Assembly: GCF_000250655.1 (NCBI RefSeq)
Contig: NC_016935.1
Span: 5,474,001 to 5,538,000 of the forward strand
Length of the DNA stretch: 64,000 bases
Direction: 5' to 3'
Source of the DNA: Paenibacillus mucilaginosus 3016
GTDB taxonomy: Bacteria; Bacillota; Bacilli; Paenibacillales; NBRC-103111
The first letter of the stretch is position 1. Each line of letters starts with the position of its first letter. The notes beneath the pieces are model-generated. The model did not search any database. It was given only the letters and a program-made list of their open reading frames with translations, and had not been told where the DNA came from. Positions 23,589 to 31,912 of the stretch are shown here, one piece after another. A program made the translations under genes and the position numbers.

Positions 23589-25414
23589 ATGACGACGACG
23601 CAGATCAAAACTACCGCAGGTGACGAAGGGCTGATCCTGGTGATCGGGGCGACCGGAGCGCAGGGAGGGGCCGCGGCCCGCCTGCTGCTGCAGCAGGGCC
23701 GCAGGGTCAGGGTCCTGGTCCGGGATCCCCGCAAAGCACGGGATTGGGAGGAGCTGGGGGCGGAGGTGCGGACCGGCGACTTGTCCGAGCCCGGCTCCCT
23801 GGAAGCCGCCCTCGAGAAGGTGTACGGCGTGTTCGCCATTCCGGTCCCGGTTCACGATGAACCCGGCAGCGAATACCGGTACGCCGTCCATCTCATCGAG
23901 GCGGCCCGGCGGGCCGGTGTGCGGCACTTCATCCAGACCAGCGTGGCTGCCGCCGGCGGCCACAGGCAGATGCCCAAAGCCGGCACTGGCTACTGGAACG
24001 ACGCTTACTGGGAAAGCAAGTGGCGGATCGAGGAAGCGGTTCGCCAGGCCGGCTTCCCCCTGTACACCATCCTGAAGCCGACGATGTTCATGGAGAACTT
24101 CACGCCTCCGATGGTTTCCTTCCTGTACCCCGATCTCGTACAGGGCAGGCTGGTTACCGCCCTCCGGCCGGATACTCGCGTCCAGTTCATCGCGGTCCGG
24201 GACATCGGCGCCTTCGCTGCCGCGGCCGGACGATCGAGCTTGCCTCGGAGGCGCCGACGATGGAGGAGGCGGCAGCCGCGCTGACGGCCGACCGGCACGA
24301 TGTGCCCCGGCTCCCAACCCGCTTCGGGTTCGAACATCGCGGCCGTAATGGTCGTCTCGGTCAGGCCGTAGTCGTTAATCCAGCGCACCCTGCCGCCGGT
24401 CACCTGTTTCCAGGCGGAATAGGTCTCGGGCGACACCTTCTCCCCGCCGACAATAACCAGCCTCAGGTCCTGAGGCAGCCCGGCGCGTCCATGCTGCAGG
24501 TCCGAGACGAGACTGTTCCAGTAAGCCGTCGTCAGGTTAAGCACCGTAATGCCCTGCTCACCGATCCAATCTAAAAACTCCCCCCCTTCTGTCAGATAGG
24601 CATCCTTCCAGAGCACCAGCTCCGCGCCGGCAAGCAGGGCCGGGAAGATCTCCTGCACCGCCACGTCGAAGCTGACCGAGGTGAACTGCAGTACCCGGTC
24701 CTGCGCCTCCAGACCGAAGAGCTCGGTGACACCTGCACAGTGGTTAACCACCCCCTTATGCGAAACCATGACGCCCTTCGGCGTTCCGGTCGAACCGGAC
24801 GTATAAATAACATACATGAGATCGTCCTGCTGCACTCCGGTCACCGGAGGCACGGCCGACTCACTCTCTATCGCTTCCCGCATCGTATCGACGGCGATAA
24901 CAGCGCAGTCTTCCTTCCTCAGCCGATCCGCGTGCGCTTCCACCGTAAGCAGAAGCTCAGCCCCCGAGCTGCGAAGCATAAGCTTTTGGCGCTCCTCCGG
25001 ATACGACGGATCAATCGGCACATAAGCCCCGCCGCTCTTGAGAATGGCGAGCAGGCCGGCCACCATGTCGATGGAGCGTTCCATGCAGAGCCCGACGAGT
25101 TTGCCGCGTCCCGCCCCCCGGCCGATGAGATAATGAGCCAGCCGGTTCGACCGCTCCTCGAGCTCCCTGTACGTGCACATCTGCCCGCGGTGCCGGACGG
25201 CAGGGGCTTCCGGCGTACGGGCCGCACCGTGACCGCCGTCTTCCTGTCCTACGACGAAGCCCGGGCACAGGGGCGGGCGCTGGTCCGGGAGGACGAGTGG
25301 TTGAACGACATCGGCCACCGGGCGCCGATCGGGGAGCTTGCAGCCTACGGTGTGCGGCTGACCCCGTTCCGGGAGTGGGCGGAAGAGAACAGGAACGCGA
25401 TCTTGATCGGGTAG
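23589..25414 (+). pseudogene. NmrA-type NAD(P)-binding oxidoreductase, interrupted by an NRPS fragment
   Basis: The N-terminal half is normal: LVIGATGAQGGAAARLLLQQG is the Rossmann GxxGxxG motif, and GVRHFIQTSVAA and YTILKPTMFMENF follow. After FIAVRDIGAFAAA the frame changes near 24230, apparently with loss of about eight codons. It then reads GRTIELASEAPTMEEAAAAL. At 24283 it is cut by a 943-bp insert identical to part of the NRPS gene at 33975-37985. Beyond 25225 the same frame resumes with RTVTAVFLSYDEARAQG and ends at 25414. GAGGAGG precedes the ATG at 23589. The original protein would be about 300 residues. It cannot make a full-length product. Confidence 0.85.
24283..25225 (-). repeat. 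943-bp copy of an NRPS adenylation-domain segment
   Basis: The sequence matches 35585-36527 with a constant offset of 11302 bases and no difference in the stretches I compared. It is in the same orientation as the source. It covers residues 487-800 of the C-A-T-TE protein: motifs A1 to A5, including all specificity-code positions except the final Lys. Both junctions lie in ACGG/GGCCG-type sequence, suggesting joining at short homology. A correct join would read ALTGRTVTAV in the host gene. Confidence 0.9.
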
Positions 25415-25842
25415 GCGTTCCTTTACAGAGTACATTGCTGGGGCAGCGCCCTTCGCAGCGTCGGCTTTTAGTAATGTCCCTTTCCTTTTTTTGAACTGGT
25501 AAAAAAAGAAATAAAATCCGTGCAAACAAGTATATTTCATTCAAGTGTATCTGCGGGTTGCATCATTGATAGCGGGAATAAGGACGGTTGGAGCGGCTGA
25601 CGGATCTGATGCAGGACGCTGCCCCGCTGCCATCCATGCAGCTCTTGCGGAAAAGCAAAACAACTGCGCCGCAGCAGCGCAGTTGTTATTTGGTTCGATT
25701 CCCGCCCGAGCAGCCGGAGCTGTACCGGGCTTCGGAACCCCCATGATTTCCCAGGGAATATTCGTAACCGGGTCAGGCAGGATACTCCACGTTCAGGGGC
25801 TTACCGGAGCCTGTCTTTCTCTTGCTGCCTGCCACCTTCTTC
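25415..25842. other. Intergenic region with one terminator-like hairpin
   Basis: AACAACTGCGC (25659-25669) pairs with GCGCAGTTGTT (25678-25688), followed on the minus strand by TTTTGCTTTT. It may end transcription from the thioesterase gene. Short ORFs here have biased, shadow-like composition, and I see no gene. Confidence 0.5.
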
Positions 25843-26460
25843 TTACCATTCCGCTTCCCAGGCGCTCTCGTACTCCCGGTTGAACGAACGGCGCGGCTTC
25901 CGCTCCGCTTTCGATTCCCGGACCGAGCATTCCGTGCCCATGAAGTCGGCAAAATGCTTGCTCTCCCCCCGGCGGATCTTCCGCGCTTCCTTGCGCTCGG
26001 CCGCGGTCTCGTAGAGCAGCCGCTCCTCATCCGTTTCGGCGAGCACCCCCGGCACCTCCGTCGGTCTGCCGTCTTCGCCCAGGGCAACGAAGGTCAGGAA
26101 CGAGGTGGCGCACACTTTGCGGGCACCGGTCAGCAGATCCTCGGTCACGACCCGCACGAACACTTCCATTGAGGTCTTGTGCGACCAGGTGACGAAGGCC
26201 GAGAGGCTGACGGCATCGCCTTTTTTCACGGGATGGAGAAAGTCCACCGAATCCGTGGAAGCCGTAACGACCGGGCGGCGGGCATGCCGGGTAGCGGCAA
26301 TGGTAGCGACGTCATCGATGTAGGCCATGAGCTTGCCGCCGAAGATCGTGCCGTGATGGTTGGTATCCGGAGGCAGAACGATCGAGTCTTTTATGGTCAG
26401 GGACGCCGAAGCGGGCCGCGTGGTTAAAGCGGTGGAGAAGGAATGGACTGTGTGGTTCAT
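25843..26460 (-). CDS. Acyl-CoA thioesterase, YkhA-like hotdog family
   Basis: A 205-residue hotdog-fold thioesterase of the YkhA/YciA type that hydrolyses acyl-CoA. The conserved NHHGTIFGGKLMAYIDDVA segment is at about residues 34-52 and VDFLHPVKKGDAVSL at 73-87, followed by SFLTFVALGEDG. The hotdog core ends near residue 150. The remaining basic C-terminal tail of about 55 residues, seen in bacillar members, has no known function. The ATG at 26460 has only AGGTG upstream. It is divergent from a LysR gene with a well-formed LysR box between them, so that regulator probably controls it. Confidence 0.85.
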   Translation of the reverse strand: MNHTVHSFSTALTTRPASASLTIKDSIVLPPDTNHHGTIFGGKLMAYIDDVATIAATRHARRPVVTASTDSVDFLHPVKKGDAVSLSAFVTWSHKTSMEVFVRVVTEDLLTGARKVCATSFLTFVALGEDGRPTEVPGVLAETDEERLLYETAAERKEARKIRRGESKHFADFMGTECSVRESKAERKPRRSFNREYESAWEAEW

Positions 26461-26514
26461 GATAGCACCTGATTTCTGTTGAATTTGGATCAGTGCCTAG
26501 TTTACTCCACCCGG

Positions 26515-26533
26515 ATGTATAGGTAAAATACAT
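26515..26533. promoter_or_regulatory. LysR-type operator (T-N11-A)
   Basis: ATGTATAGGTAAAATACAT is a 19-bp palindrome whose core TAT-N7-ATA is the T-N11-A LysR box. It sits between the divergent thioesterase and LysR genes. Confidence 0.6.
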
Positions 26534-26607
26534 ATATCGCATAGGTTACATTCCTTTTCACTATACATCACTCTGTCCATATCTTCCGTTCACCACAAGG
26601 AGCCTGC

Positions 26608-27507
26608 ATGATCGACCTTAAGCAATTAACGTATTTTGTGGCTGTAGCCGAGTCCGGAAGCTTCACCCAGGCCGCTCGCAGCCTTCATATTACCCAGCCC
26701 TCCCTGTCCAAAATGGTCCGCCTGCTCGAGGAGGATCTGGGCGTCCAGCTCATCGACCGCTCTGCCAAGAAGATTGAGCTGACCGATGCCGGCAGAAGCA
26801 TACTCCAGTCGGCCAAAGGGATTCTCCAATCCGTGGAGCTTCTCACGACGGATCTCGAAGAGGTCACCACGCTCCGCAAGGGCACCCTGCGCCTTGGTAT
26901 TCCGCCGATGACCGGCGGGTACTTCCTGCCTTCGATCATCGAGAGCTTCCTCTCGGACTACCCGGACATCCGGCTGCACGTCCTGGAGCAGGGCGGAAAA
27001 AGTCTGGAACAGGATGTACTCCAGGGAGAGCTGGATTTCAGTCTGGTGATCCTGCCCGTCAAGGAAGAAGACCGGTTCCATATTCTCCCCTGCGTCCACG
27101 AGGATCTTCATCTGGTGGCCCACGCGGGGCACCCTCTGGCAGGCCGGGAAGCCGTCACGCTTAAGGAGCTGGAGGACGAGCCTTTTATCATGTTCCGCGA
27201 GGACTTTACGCTGCATCACCTCATCAAGGACCGGTGCCGGGCTGCCGGGTTCGAGCCGCGGATCGTCTTCGAGAGCTCGCAGTGGGATTTCATGACGGAG
27301 ATGGTCGCGGCCAAATACGGGATCAGTCTGCTGCCCGAGGGCGTCTGCCGGCGGCTCGATCCCCGGCGCTTCGCCTCCGTGCCCGTCGTGCGGCCGTCCA
27401 TTCCCTGGCGGCTCTCCATGATCTGGCGCAAGGATAAATACATGTCGTTCGCGGCCAGGGAATGGGTGCGGCTCATGGAGTCGAAGGTGGCCCCGCCATC
27501 CCCATAA
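26608..27507 (+). CDS. LysR-family transcriptional regulator
   Basis: A 299-residue LysR regulator. The winged-helix DNA-binding domain (LKQLTYFVAVAESGSFTQAA, SLHITQPSLSKMVRLLE) occupies residues 1-65, and the linker and periplasmic-binding-like effector domain fill the rest. It resembles the CidR/AlsR and CatM group, whose effectors are small carboxylates. AAGGAG lies upstream of the ATG. The divergent acyl-CoA thioesterase gene and the shared operator make that gene the likely target and suggest an acyl or carboxylate effector. The gene ends before a bidirectional terminator. Confidence 0.9.
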   Translation: MIDLKQLTYFVAVAESGSFTQAARSLHITQPSLSKMVRLLEEDLGVQLIDRSAKKIELTDAGRSILQSAKGILQSVELLTTDLEEVTTLRKGTLRLGIPPMTGGYFLPSIIESFLSDYPDIRLHVLEQGGKSLEQDVLQGELDFSLVILPVKEEDRFHILPCVHEDLHLVAHAGHPLAGREAVTLKELEDEPFIMFREDFTLHHLIKDRCRAAGFEPRIVFESSQWDFMTEMVAAKYGISLLPEGVCRRLDPRRFASVPVVRPSIPWRLSMIWRKDKYMSFAAREWVRLMESKVAPPSP

Positions 27508-27632
27508 GCTCACCGGCCGGGCGGCCTGCCCTGGGAAGGCGGCTCGTTAGGAGAGCATTTGTGCCGGGAAGCGGCACGATAAGATACATACGAATTCCCC
27601 CTGATCGGGGGCCTTTCGAAGAAGTGCATCCC

Positions 27633-27663
27633 AAAAGACCGCCCTCTGAGAGAGCGGTCTTTT
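27633..27663. terminator. Bidirectional terminator
   Basis: AAAAGACCGC (27633-27642) pairs perfectly with GCGGTCTTTT (27654-27663) between convergent genes. Confidence 0.85.
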
Positions 27664-27675
27664 ACGTACATTTTT

Positions 27676-28521
27676 TCACTTTGCTCCCAGCTTATAGAAC
27701 CCAGCCGCGTTGTTCCCGTAAAGATCTGCCCGCTCTTCTTCCGTCAGGCCCTGCGGCAGCGACCGTTCGAGCACTTCCACGACCTGGTCGTAATCCGCCG
27801 CGAGCAGGCATACGGGCCAGTCGCTCCCGAACAGGATGCGCTTCGTGCCGAACGCCTCCACGATATGCCTGACATAAGGGAGAAAATCCCCCGTGCGCCA
27901 CTGTTTGTGGTCCGCTTCGGTGACCATCCCGGAGAGCTTGCAGTACAGGTTCGGATGCGCGGCCAGCCGCGTCAGCTGCTCCCTCCAAGGATCAAGCCTG
28001 CCTGAAGCGATCGGCGGCTTGCCCAGATGGTCGATCACGCCGCGCAGTCCCGGCACCCGGTCGGCCAGCTCCATCAGCACATCAAGCTGATGCGGCAGCA
28101 CGAGCAGGTCGACAGGCACGCCAAGTTGCGCATAGTAGGTCAATCCTTCCACGAAGCCGTCTTCCAGGACTGCGGATGCATCCTCCATCTCCTGGATCAT
28201 GACCCGGAAGCCCACGAATTTCGGATGCCCCCTGAACTTCTCATAGAGCTCCCGGTGGCCGGGATCGAACAGGTCCAGCAAGCCGACCACGCCCGCAATC
28301 GACTCCGTCCGTTCGCTCAGCTCCAGCAAATATTCCGTCTCGGCCGCCGTCTGCGCCGCCTGCACGACAATCGTGCGATCGATGCCATGCCGCTTCAAGT
28401 GGGCTTCCAGCATCTCCGGCAGATAGTCACGGTTCATTAGCGGGAGCTCCGGGGTGATCCACCCGTAATCCCCGCGTGCAATGCTCCAATAATGCTGGTG
28501 TGCGTCGATCCTCATTCCCAT
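27676..28521 (-). CDS. Amidohydrolase 2 / L-fuconolactonase-like lactonase
   Basis: A 281-residue TIM-barrel metal hydrolase of COG3618, which includes L-fucono-1,5-lactonase and related sugar lactonases. The metal motif MRIDAHQHYW opens the protein. VIDHLGKPP near residue 160, KLSGMVTEAD and the late GSDWPVC complete the active site. GGAGGAG lies five bases before the ATG at 28521. The family hydrolyses lactones of the fucose/rhamnose oxidation pathway. With FucU about 6 kb away a link to fucose is attractive, but no dehydrogenase is present to complete a pathway. Confidence 0.8.
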   Translation of the reverse strand: MGMRIDAHQHYWSIARGDYGWITPELPLMNRDYLPEMLEAHLKRHGIDRTIVVQAAQTAAETEYLLELSERTESIAGVVGLLDLFDPGHRELYEKFRGHPKFVGFRVMIQEMEDASAVLEDGFVEGLTYYAQLGVPVDLLVLPHQLDVLMELADRVPGLRGVIDHLGKPPIASGRLDPWREQLTRLAAHPNLYCKLSGMVTEADHKQWRTGDFLPYVRHIVEAFGTKRILFGSDWPVCLLAADYDQVVEVLERSLPQGLTEEERADLYGNNAAGFYKLGAK

Positions 28522-28655
28522 CTTTTCTCCTCCGGACCTTAGGTTATTCAGCTGATCCTACTCCTCTCCTGCTTTCCTGCTTATCCATCGTTTATGTATC
28601 TTCGACGCAGGGTGTCCGTCTCCTTCCAGGAATGTCCATAGGCGTGTGTATAGCG

Positions 28656-28685
28656 AAAAGGAGGGAATCGTCTGCCGATTCCCTC
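28656..28685 (-). terminator. Terminator of the YpfJ gene
   Basis: GAGGGAATCG pairs with CGATTCCCTC; on the minus strand a CTTTTC tract follows. Confidence 0.6.
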
Positions 28686-28709
28686 CCTTCCCTGCATCAT
28701 CTTGGCCGC

Positions 28710-29573
28710 TTACCAGCCGGAGGCATTCCCCGCAGCCATCGGGTTCATCCCGCCAAGCTTACCGGACTGGAAGCCTTCGTAGAAGGCCTGTTTCCGCTGG
28801 GCGGACGTGCCGTGGGTGAAGCTCTCCGGCACCACATAGCCCTGCGCCTTCTTCTGGATCGTGTCGTCCCCAACGGCACTGGCCGCCGTCAGCGCCTCTT
28901 CCAGATCGCCTTCCTCCAGCAGCTGCTGCCCCTGCGCGCTTCTTGCCCAGACGCCCGCATAATAATCGGCCTGGAGCTCGAATCGGACCAGATACTGGTT
29001 GAACTGCGCCTCGCTGAGCTGCTGGCGGAGAGGCATCACCTTGTTGGTCGTCCCGAGCAGCGTCTGCACATGGTGACCCACTTCGTGGGCGATGACATAG
29101 GCCATGGCAAAATCCCCCGGCGCCTGGAACTTCTGCTGCAGCTCATCATAGAAGCTCAGGTCAATGTACAGCTTCTGGTCCCCTGGACAGTAGAACGGGC
29201 CGGCCGAAGCCCCGGAGACGCCGCACGCGGACTCCACGCTGCCCGAGTAGAGCACGAGCGTCGGCTCTTTGTAATCCAGGCCTTCCTGCCGGAAGATCTC
29301 ATCCCATGTTTTCTCGGTATCGGCCAACACGACGGAGACGAACTCCGCGAGCTCCTTGTCCTGCGCCGACTCCTGGTACACGACGGTGGAGCCGTTCCCG
29401 CCCCCCGTAATCGCGCTCATGATATCTCCGGGACCCCCGCCGCCGAGCAGCGTGATGATGATCACGAGGATGATGCCGCCGATCCCGCCGCCGATCATCT
29501 TCCCTCCTCCCATGCCGCCCATGCCTCTGCGGTCTTCGACATTCGCGCTGCCTTGTCTCCCTTTCCACTGCAT
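28710..29573 (-). CDS. ypfJ: YpfJ-type neutral zinc metallopeptidase
   Basis: A 287-residue membrane-anchored metallopeptidase of Pfam Zn_peptidase (YpfJ). A cytoplasmic start (MQWKGRQGSANVEDRRG) and a Gly-rich segment lead into one helix, GIGGIILVIIITLLGG, near residue 30. The extracytoplasmic catalytic domain has the zincin motif AHEVGHHVQ and a downstream FELQADYYAGVW supplying the third ligand. GGGAGG precedes the ATG at 29573; the open frame to 29687 lacks a binding site. The natural substrate is unknown in the family. It is monocistronic. Confidence 0.9.
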   Translation of the reverse strand: MQWKGRQGSANVEDRRGMGGMGGGKMIGGGIGGIILVIIITLLGGGGPGDIMSAITGGGNGSTVVYQESAQDKELAEFVSVVLADTEKTWDEIFRQEGLDYKEPTLVLYSGSVESACGVSGASAGPFYCPGDQKLYIDLSFYDELQQKFQAPGDFAMAYVIAHEVGHHVQTLLGTTNKVMPLRQQLSEAQFNQYLVRFELQADYYAGVWARSAQGQQLLEEGDLEEALTAASAVGDDTIQKKAQGYVVPESFTHGTSAQRKQAFYEGFQSGKLGGMNPMAAGNASGW

Positions 29574-29789
29574 GCTTGTTCCTCCCTTTTCCAGGTCTGG
29601 GGTTGTTTTCAGGTTGTTCGTGTTATGAGTGTTTACCCCGAAAAGGACAAGCTTGACACCCGGCAGGAATTGGAAGGGCTCGGGCATATCAAGTGCTCGG
29701 GCATATCTTTTTGCGCTCCGTTATGCTTCGCATAAAGGTCGCTTTCAAAAAGATATCTCCTCGCTGGCAGGAAGGATTTAGTAAAAAAC
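29574..29789. repeat. Repeat-dense intergenic patch
   Basis: GCTCGGGCATATC occurs twice (29678-29690, 29695-29707). ATATCTTTTTG (29703-29713) is perfectly inverted as CAAAAAGATAT (29746-29756), and TTATGCTTCGCATAA lies between them as a second hairpin. No ORF is supported. Confidence 0.55.
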
Positions 29790-29816
29790 AAAACCGCTGA
29801 AGGAAACAGCGGTTTT
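29790..29816 (-). terminator. Terminator of the NRPS-PKS operon
   Basis: AAAACCGCTG pairs perfectly with CAGCGGTTTT and is followed on the minus strand by GTTTTTTAC. It lies 20 bases past the last gene of the 28-kb operon. Confidence 0.85.
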
Positions 29817-29835
29817 GCTACGTGATCTTGCACCT

Positions 29836-30552
29836 TCACTTGAAAGAAAGCAGATTCGTCTGGTTCTTGCGCATCCGAAACCGGACAAAATGCTCCTGCG
29901 ACTCGATCTGAAAGTAAATGTTATTCTCTTTTAGATATCGCATGGTCTGTCCGGGCCTCGCCCCGTAGGAATGACCCGGATACACCCTTACATCATCCGG
30001 GACAAGCCGCTGCATCCGTTTCACGCTGTGATACAGCTGATCCGGGTCGCTGCCGGCTCCTGCACACATCCCGCAGCCTTCGATGAAGATCGTATCGCCG
30101 CTGAACAGGCTGTCCGGCAGCAGATAACAGGCGCCGCCCGCCGAATGTCCCGGCGTCAAATAGCAGCGGACCGGCGTAGCTCCGATCCATAGGGTATCCT
30201 CATCCTCCAACCGGTGCAGACCCGGAGCGCTGAATCCGTAGAAGTCGCACTCCCGGCCCATCATATACACTGCAAGTCCGGTGAACCGGCTGCACAGGTC
30301 ACCCACCAGATTCACATGATCATGATGAGCGTGTGTCAGCAGGATGGAAGTAAGGACCGCTCCCTGCCGGTCCAGTTCGGCCAGAATTGTCTCGGGCTCC
30401 CAGGCCGGATCGACCACCGCAGCCTGCCCCGTAGCCCGGTCGATGATCAAGTAGCTGTAGTTGATATAATGCCGCCAGGTGACTCTCAGAGGGATCACCT
30501 CATAGCCTGCGTACGGGCCGCTCCGGTTTTCCTCCGATAACGAGAGGACCAT
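29836..30552 (-). CDS. MBL-fold hydrolase, PksB/BaeB-like
   Basis: A 238-residue metallo-beta-lactamase-fold protein. Zn ligands are visible in LTHAHHDHVNLV (near residue 75), TPGHSAGGACY, SGDTIF and PGHSYG. The C-terminus IYFQIESQEHFVRFRMRKN closely recalls PksB/BaeB of bacillaene-type clusters. Some relatives act as acyl-thioester hydrolases that unload stalled carrier proteins; that function here is by analogy. Its ATG overlaps the TAA of the MFS gene (TAATG), so it is coupled to the operon. PksB-like proteins are usually found with trans-AT PKSs, whereas this PKS has its own AT. Confidence 0.8.
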   Translation of the reverse strand: MVLSLSEENRSGPYAGYEVIPLRVTWRHYINYSYLIIDRATGQAAVVDPAWEPETILAELDRQGAVLTSILLTHAHHDHVNLVGDLCSRFTGLAVYMMGRECDFYGFSAPGLHRLEDEDTLWIGATPVRCYLTPGHSAGGACYLLPDSLFSGDTIFIEGCGMCAGAGSDPDQLYHSVKRMQRLVPDDVRVYPGHSYGARPGQTMRYLKENNIYFQIESQEHFVRFRMRKNQTNLLSFK

Positions 30553-31844
30553 TACGCATCCGCCCCCTTCGTACGGCCGTCGGCTGCGGTTCTCACCGGG
30601 GACAGGAATACCCACAGGAAGGAGAGCATTCCCCCGCAGACCGCCGTCAGGATGGTCGGATACAGGCCGATCCAGGTACCGAGCGAGCCCCCGGCAAAAG
30701 CGCCCAGCGGGATCACGCCCCACACGATAAAACGCATCGTGGCATTCATGCGTCCAAGCAGCTCGGGCTCGGTGATCGACTGGCGAAAGCTGACCTGGGC
30801 CACGTTATAGACCGTCGTGGCGAGCCCCATCAGGAACATGGAGATGAACAGCATGGTGAAGGCTGCCGTCTTCCCCCCGGCGGCGCCGAACAGGAACAGG
30901 CCGGCGATGCCTTGACAGAATGCCGAACCGGTGATGACCGGGCCGAAGCCGAAGCGGGCAACCAGCCGGCTGCTCATCAGGGCGCTCAGTACGGCACCGC
31001 TGGAGCTCAGCGTCATGAGCAGGCCGATCTCCACCGGTGTGAACCCGAGCTCCTTTGTGGCATACAGGATAAGGATCGCCTGGGTCATGTTCAGGAAGAA
31101 GTTCGTGGTGGCCGAGCAGGCTGCGATGGACCGGAGGCAGGGGCTTCCGAATACGATCCGGAGCCCTTCCCCCATGTCCTTCCATACGCTGGCATTCGCC
31201 TGTCCCTCCTTTTTCGGCTGGGGCTCTTTTACGGAAACGGTTGACGTCAGGATGCCCGAGACCACGAAGGAGAGCGCATCAAGCACAATCGCGAACACGC
31301 CGGTCATCCACTGCACCATCAGTCCTGCGAGCCCCGGCCCCGTCACACCGGCTACCGACCGGCTGAATTCCATTTTGGCATTGGCGTCGATGAGCTGCCC
31401 CTTCCCAAGCATATAAGGCAGGATGGACTGGTAGCCTATGGAGTAAAGGGTGGTCAGGATGCCCGCCAGGAATGCAACCGTACAGAGAAGCGCGATATTC
31501 AGCGATCCGAAGAGGGCGAGCAGCGGAATAAGTCCGAAGAGCAGCGCCCTCCCGAGATCGGCGGCGATCAGCAGCGGCCGTTTGGGCAGCCGGTCCACCC
31601 AGACGCCGGCGATCAGTCCGAAGAGCAGAAACGGGGCATATTCGGCCGCATGCAGCACGCCCATCTGGAACGGGGTGGCGTTCAGCGTCATGACGGCGAC
31701 CAGCGGAAGCGCCATCGTCGTAATCTGCGAACCGAACATCGACAGGGACTGCCCCGTCCACAGCTTCAAAAAATTGCCGTCCTTCCACAGCCCCTGCTCC
31801 TGCTGGAGGGCTATCGTTTCATGCTGCAATTCGACTTGTTTCAC
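30552..31844 (-). CDS. MFS exporter, MefA/EntS-like
   Basis: A 430-residue transporter of the DHA3 drug-efflux branch (macrolide efflux MefA, enterobactin exporter EntS). The N-terminus NFLKLWTGQSLSMFGSQIT and GVWVDRLPKRPLLI (loop 2-3) are family hallmarks, with twelve predicted helices. The GTG at 31844 has AGGAAGGTG upstream. Its position between the tailoring monooxygenase and the MBL protein, in the same operon as the NRPS genes, makes it the likely exporter of the acylated product or prodrug. Confidence 0.85.
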   Translation of the reverse strand: MKQVELQHETIALQQEQGLWKDGNFLKLWTGQSLSMFGSQITTMALPLVAVMTLNATPFQMGVLHAAEYAPFLLFGLIAGVWVDRLPKRPLLIAADLGRALLFGLIPLLALFGSLNIALLCTVAFLAGILTTLYSIGYQSILPYMLGKGQLIDANAKMEFSRSVAGVTGPGLAGLMVQWMTGVFAIVLDALSFVVSGILTSTVSVKEPQPKKEGQANASVWKDMGEGLRIVFGSPCLRSIAACSATTNFFLNMTQAILILYATKELGFTPVEIGLLMTLSSSGAVLSALMSSRLVARFGFGPVITGSAFCQGIAGLFLFGAAGGKTAAFTMLFISMFLMGLATTVYNVAQVSFRQSITEPELLGRMNATMRFIVWGVIPLGAFAGGSLGTWIGLYPTILTAVCGGMLSFLWVFLSPVRTAADGRTKGADA

Positions 31845-31912
31845 AACATCACCTTCCTGGATGTCTGCCTCCTGGATGAGGGAAGAGAGGCTTGGAGTAT
31901 GATCGGCTCAGA

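Noticed and set aside
23298..24317. 339-residue open frame antisense to the NmrA-type gene
   Set aside because: It is the mirror of GC-rich coding sequence, its composition is Pro/Arg/Gly-rich, it has no binding site, and it covers real conserved NmrA motifs on the other strand.
24005..25540. A separate minus-strand NRPS gene of 511 residues
   Set aside because: The A-domain part is only the 943-bp duplicate; both ends run into NmrA-type sequence and lack any C, T or C-terminal A subdomain.
28476..29735. 419-residue plus-strand frame over the YpfJ gene
   Set aside because: It has no motif or binding site, and YpfJ with its HEVGHH motif is clearly on the minus strand.
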